64,000 nt of DNA from Gymnogyps californianus (lineage: Eukaryota; Chordata; Aves; Accipitriformes; Cathartidae). The position numbers were made by a program, and so were the translations under genes. The notes beneath the pieces are model-generated. The model searched no databases. It was not told the DNA's origin and worked only from the letters and a program-made list of their open reading frames with translations. The DNA lies in NCBI RefSeq assembly GCF_018139145.2, contig NC_059471.1:86884520-86948519 (forward strand), read 5' to 3'. Below, piece by piece: positions 59,401 to 64,000 of the stretch (position 1 is its first letter; each line of letters starts with the position of its first letter).

Positions 59401-62400
59401 CTAAAGAAACAGGCTGCAACACTCCAGTGTCTTTCCTATATGGAATTTGTTTCCTCTTGCTTCCTTCTAACACCTAAGTGTACCTGAAGATAGCCTCTCA
59501 CAGTCTAGTGCATCTTTGGTCACTGTTAATAAAAGAAATAAAGAGGTCATCTTCAAACACTCCAGTTAGCTGTTCATGTAGCAAACAGTCCTATTTATTG
59601 CAATCTATATCAATGAGTTTTAGCAAGGACATTTGGCCTTTTGGCAACTAACAGGAGTTGTAGCTTTTCTTCTATTGAATTTTTGCCTTTTTGGCAAAAA
59701 AAAAAAAAAAGAGCATTTTCCAGATCTTGTACATTCTACTGAATGCACTAATATTTTATGACCTTTCTGTGCATGAGCATTCTTGTTTAGCCTACGTCTT
59801 ATACTTTGAAGAGTCATTTTAATGAAGAACTACATGTGTGAATATTTTTCTTTAGTTTCATGATAGCAAGCACTGTAACACATTGCTAGCTTTAAGGCAG
59901 GTTGTACAACTTAAGATGTTTGCTTTCTTAGAGTAAACAGGCACTTCTGGTTCTGTTGTTTAGTTTGGTCCCAAAGTATTACCAGCCATACCCAGCATGA
60001 TATTTACACAGAAGGAATGCAAACTCTCATCCGGCTCAAGTGATTTTTATGGTCCAGCGACTAACAAGATATTAGTCACCAGAAGGTCTTTTGACCTCAT
60101 TTGTTTCTACCTTCTTTTCTGCTAATAAATATATTCTTCTGGTTATGAACCGCCTACTTTTTATGCAGGAAAGTCACCTTCCTGGAAAAATCTGCCAAAT
60201 GCAAGTCTCTTTCAGATTGTTGCCTTGGAAGTTAAGACAAATTAATGGTGTATTAACTCAGTCACAAAGTTTTCAAAACAACAAGCAACAACCACCCTAA
60301 AGCCATTCTTCTGACCTTTCAGCAGGTACAGGAATATGGAAGCAAGGGCTTTGTACACACTGGCCACAGGAAATACTTGAACTCCTGCATCCTTAATCGC
60401 CAGATTTGGGATCTCCAGGCTGTTTATAGGAATCACCTCAGCTCTTTTCCAGCTGAGCAACAAAGAGGGCCATCTGGCCCAGACAACCCTGGCTGTTGGA
60501 GGAACAGCGCGATGGTTCTGCAATATGAACAGAGCGTAAAGAGAGACAGGTTGCAAATTCCTCGGAGCTGGCACAGGGGAAGACCTTTTCCCTTGTGAGA
60601 CAATGTTAAACAGGCTACTTGCATAACCCTAACTTCTCCCAGGACCTCTGCTGGAGCAAGGGCCCAATCTGGAAACAGCATCCTGCCACGTTAGCAGATG
60701 GGCATGAGTAAGGCAGCCAAAAGACCAGAGAAAAATGGATGCTTATGGGGAAGTCACAGAAAGGGAATTCATCACAACTGAAGGATGTAGACAGCTGTTA
60801 ACAAGTTCGTAGACTGCAGTGGAGAGACACAATTATAACATGACTGCACACAAACAGAGAACTAGGATTAAGACCTCAGCACCACAAAAGCAGGTTTTTA
60901 TAGTGTGAATCACCAACAGACATCTACTGTTGTTTGTGAAAGCAGATTCATTACCCTCTGTGGACGACACCATGTCTTGTCACAAGAAAAGGCTGGGGTG
61001 AGATACCTTACTGCCCGAGTTGGCGCATTATCCTTGCTGAGACCATATGCAGCTCTGTGCTGCTACTCAGCATGAACATAGCCATCAAAATCTTCCTCAA
61101 AACCAGCAGAAAAATGCCTGAAACTTCTCAGCTCCAAAAGCTCAGCTCTGCAGCCTCTGCAGTACAACAGAATATAGTTGAGGGCTTCTAACTATGCACT
61201 GCAAGAAAAATGGTAGAATTAGTCTGCTTGCCAACAAGTAGTGCCCTATCTGCCAATTTCACAGTCAACTGCTATCTATGGAAAATATAAGCTGCTCTCC
61301 CGCTGCAGTAATAGCACATTCTAATAAAATTGTAAGCTTCACCACTGAAACACACCTTTGTGTACTTTTATGTGTTTATTAGGAACTGTGAGATTTAATT
61401 AGATACTATGCAAGCATTTTATCTTGTCAGCTTTGCTGACAGAGATCTGAGATGTGTAACTTCATTTGGCGCAGATGTTCTTCCTAGAGAATCTCTGTTC
61501 TGCCCTAGCTGTTAATCCTGCTGCTTCTCCTCTGTTTTTTGATATGTGCATGTTTAGTTGCATATGCGGATTTTGCAACAGTGACTGTTGGGATAGCTTT
61601 TAGACTGGCTGCACGGGAGGGATAAGACACATCAGGACTGATGCTGCAATATTGCCCTTAGCCTGAAAGCAGGAATCCCGCTGTGGCACTTTTGTTCCCT
61701 CCACGGTGCAGGGCAGGGTAAGTGCGTCCAGAGGGCTCGCTGCTAAGGTGCTGAGGGTCTTGGCACCTTGTTCAGAAGACACTGGAGACACCAGAGTTCT
61801 GAAAATTACATGCTTCAATGCCTACATCTTTTACGGATGGATCCAGCCTTAATGTAACTGGCTTTTGGCTTTTTGCTACAAATCCACGTGTGTGTTTCAG
61901 TCCTCACCTGGAATGACCGCTGCCAAAACAAGGCAATAATTCAATCTCTGTGTCAAGTCTCTCACTGCTGAGCCCACCAAGAGAGGGTGGCAGCTGTGAT
62001 TTTTGTAGTTTCTGCTGTGCTAAAAACTGAGCTGCACTTGCCGGCTTACAGGTAAAAACTGGTTTTGCTTGTGGTGAACCTGAGTTAGTTTAAAGAGATG
62101 ACTAATTCATGAAAGCTTCTATTGTCCACTACCCCATCCTTTTAGATACTCAGTCACCTCATAACTATGTAGTTAGTTACTTTTCCCTTCCCAAAACAGC
62201 TCAGATGATAGATACACACTTCTAAGCAGTGGTATCACTTATTAAATGATGCAAAAACCCCACCTTTATAATGGATGATTGATAGCCTAGAAAAATACAA
62301 CCTTACTGATAACAGTACACTGAGACCTTTCTTTAGTTTTTGTTGTGAAAGCTGCTGTTTGGGGAGTCTGGCATGCCTCACCGAAGACCCAGAGGAGTTA

Positions 62401-62819
62401 GAGCTTCCTCGCCAGGGCTGGGACTGCAGAGGAGCCCTGGGAACATGCTGCTGATGCGTGGGTGTAGCAGTCCCCAGACTGGTGGTAAAGTATTATGATT
62501 GTAGTCACAGGCAAAGGGGAGGGCAAACAAACAAGAAGAAATTCAAAGAGAAACATCAAACCACTGTAAGCAACCTGAATTATGCAGGAGTCATAGAGGG
62601 AAGACCAAGAGACTTGGATAGGAAAATTACTGAAAAATGTATAGCAACATCTGTCTTACGTCTGCATCAGACTTGAGGCAAAGCTGGGAAACCTGTTTTG
62701 ATGACATGCCAGGCGAAACAAAACCCTTCCCTATCCCTCAAAGAAAATGAACACAGAAAAATGCTGCTCACTCTTTCTCCTGTTCTGCCGCAGTAACCCT
62801 TTCAGACTTGCCTATACAT
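56428..62819. other. Unique noncoding DNA
   Basis: No gene or interspersed repeat is recognised in 6.4 kb. Opposing frames of 80-110 codons (for example 58,005-58,316 -, 60,242-60,574 -, 60,377-60,598 +) have no domain. A hairpin with an A-run lies at 59,680-59,710. About 62,330-62,470 is GC-richer. Confidence 0.5.
59680..59710 (+). repeat. Perfect 8-bp hairpin followed by A15
   Basis: TTTTTGCC (59,680-59,687) and GGCAAAAA (59,693-59,700) are exact inverted repeats with a five-T loop. The right arm continues into a run of 15 A residues. It could be a slippage-prone simple site or the trace of a retroposed tail; no element body is visible. Confidence 0.6.
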
Positions 62820-63240
62820 TTTTGCAGGTCTTACAAATTCAGAGGAGGCAGCACTAGCCCCACCAGCAGCGCTGATTCAGCTGGACTGCGAGCTGAGACA
62901 GCCAGCACGCAGTTGCCAAGGAGCAGGCAGCCTGGTGCCAAAAAGGGGGAAGCCATTCTCCTGTCACTGTGAAATATTTCCGACCCAGGGCGAGCAGCAC
63001 CAAAGCCCCGTGCTGAAACAGTGGCCAGCGAGCACGGGAACGGATGGGATATACTGTGAGTGCCAGAAACTGTGGCTACAGGAATGCTGCCATCCCAGCT
63101 CCGGGGCTGGCAGAGCTCAGTTAGAAAATGTCCCTGTTCGGTCCAGTCGTTGCAGCTCTGAGCGCAGAAATTGCTCTGGGAGAGCAGAGAGGTGGTGCCT
63201 GCTCTGCCTCTCCCATTTTTTCCTGTAAAATTCATGAAGG
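62820..63240. other. GC-rich block with relatively high CpG and a 165-codon frame
   Basis: By hand count there are about 13 CpGs between 62,861 and 63,180, roughly half the expected number. That is well above the rest of the window and near, but below, usual CpG-island thresholds. The minus strand is open for 165 codons (63,328-62,831) and the plus strand for 97 (62,935-63,228). The minus product is serine-, alanine- and leucine-rich without a recognised domain. It could be an exon, a weak CpG-island edge, or an unrecognised repeat. Confidence 0.35.
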
Positions 63241-64000
63241 AAGGCTGTAGCAGTGCCTCCTCCTCAACGGGTTTTGCTTTTCTCTTTAGCAACAAACCAC
63301 TCATAAGCTGAAGTGCGAGGTTTAGCACCCTGAAGGGAGTTATGTCAGGCCCTCAAAGGACACGTGTGGGGCACACGGACATCCCACAAGCACTGTGCTC
63401 AGTACCATCTGTAAAGACGCCAGGAAGCAAAAGACTGTCGGGATTACATTATTGGAGACAGAGATACAGAGCAAAATACATAAGCTAACAGTCTAGTTGT
63501 CCAGGACAGTGTCATTACCATTAACCAATTATGATTTTTAAAAGAAACTTTATAAAGGGCTGGACTGAACATCTTCTGAGCATTTTGACAAAAATGTGAG
63601 AAGATCTGGTGTCCTTCCTTATTTTTTTAACCTTTTGCTTTTTTAAAATAAATTTTATAAATCTCATTCCATTTTTCTGCCTGAAGTACATTAGTTTCTA
63701 TGGAAACATTGTAGTCATTTATGTGCATGGTGTTTTCTGACATCCATATGTGGAGTATAAAGACAAGTTATGTCACTGTTTTGAAATGCAGGCATTTATG
63801 TGATGCTTATCATGGCTCTCTGTGCAAGAGAAAGGATACCTTTAGACTGTTACATAATAGATGCAAAAGTCCAGATACAGGGAGGCAGCAACGAGCTGAG
63901 CTGTGGAATTTAACACACTCAATACATTGATAGCCACGCTGAAGAAAAATGTAGGATTCACTTAATATTTTGATTTTGCATATTTGGTGCAACTACGCCT
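63241..64000. other. Unique A+T-rich noncoding DNA
   Basis: Nothing is recognised up to the window end. No feature appears to run off the edge. Confidence 0.5.

Noticed and set aside
1..64000. CRISPR arrays, operons, rRNA or intact tRNA genes
   Set aside because: None seen; direct repeats found are simple-sequence or LTR-internal and lack regular spacers, and the DNA is of vertebrate nuclear type.

Overview
The window looks like nuclear DNA from a bird. The evidence is repeat content: a fairly young CR1 LINE that ends in the short ATTCTATG tandem typical of avian CR1, older CR1 fragments, and three solo-LTR-like sequences of avian endogenous retrovirus type. Base composition is A+T-rich overall, CpG is scarce, and no bacterial or organellar gene organisation is present. 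Host group is inferred from remembered repeat families, not from a database search.

No protein-coding gene could be identified with confidence. Nearly all open frames are short, lie on both strands, and concentrate in locally GC-rich or purine-rich blocks, which is what chance produces. The window is best read as intergenic or deep-intronic DNA that has collected transposon relics.

Layout: 1-3,900 is mostly unique DNA. A sense L2-type LINE relic lies at about 3,900-4,720. Antisense old CR1 pieces lie at about 5,455-6,010 and 7,480-7,770. A purine-rich tract with a G-quadruplex motif lies at 8,335-8,760, and a GC-rich block at 9,780-10,330. A 13-bp-type minisatellite is at 15,460-15,613. Two long overlapping frames of unknown origin lie at 16,195-17,291, followed by a compact LTR with a perfect 5-bp target duplication at 17,359-17,621. 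Two solo LTRs in opposite orientation lie at 23,839-24,420 (+) and 27,430-28,390 (-). Two more antisense CR1 pieces lie at about 28,600-29,200 and 29,559-29,730. The youngest CR1, 5'-truncated and inactive, is at 39,408-40,579 (+). An antisense L2 fragment is at about 45,640-45,830. The rest is unique sequence with microsatellites.

The least conventional signals are: a dispersed set of small imperfect foldbacks built round a CCATTGACTTCAATGG-like core (31.5, 36.0, 37.9, 47.1, 50.2 and 52.9 kb), probably decayed copies of an old amniote foldback element; the unexplained frame pair at 16.2-17.3 kb; and two short exon-like open segments (32,728-32,864 and 42,361-42,522). No operon-like or pathway-level cooperation between genes can be claimed here.
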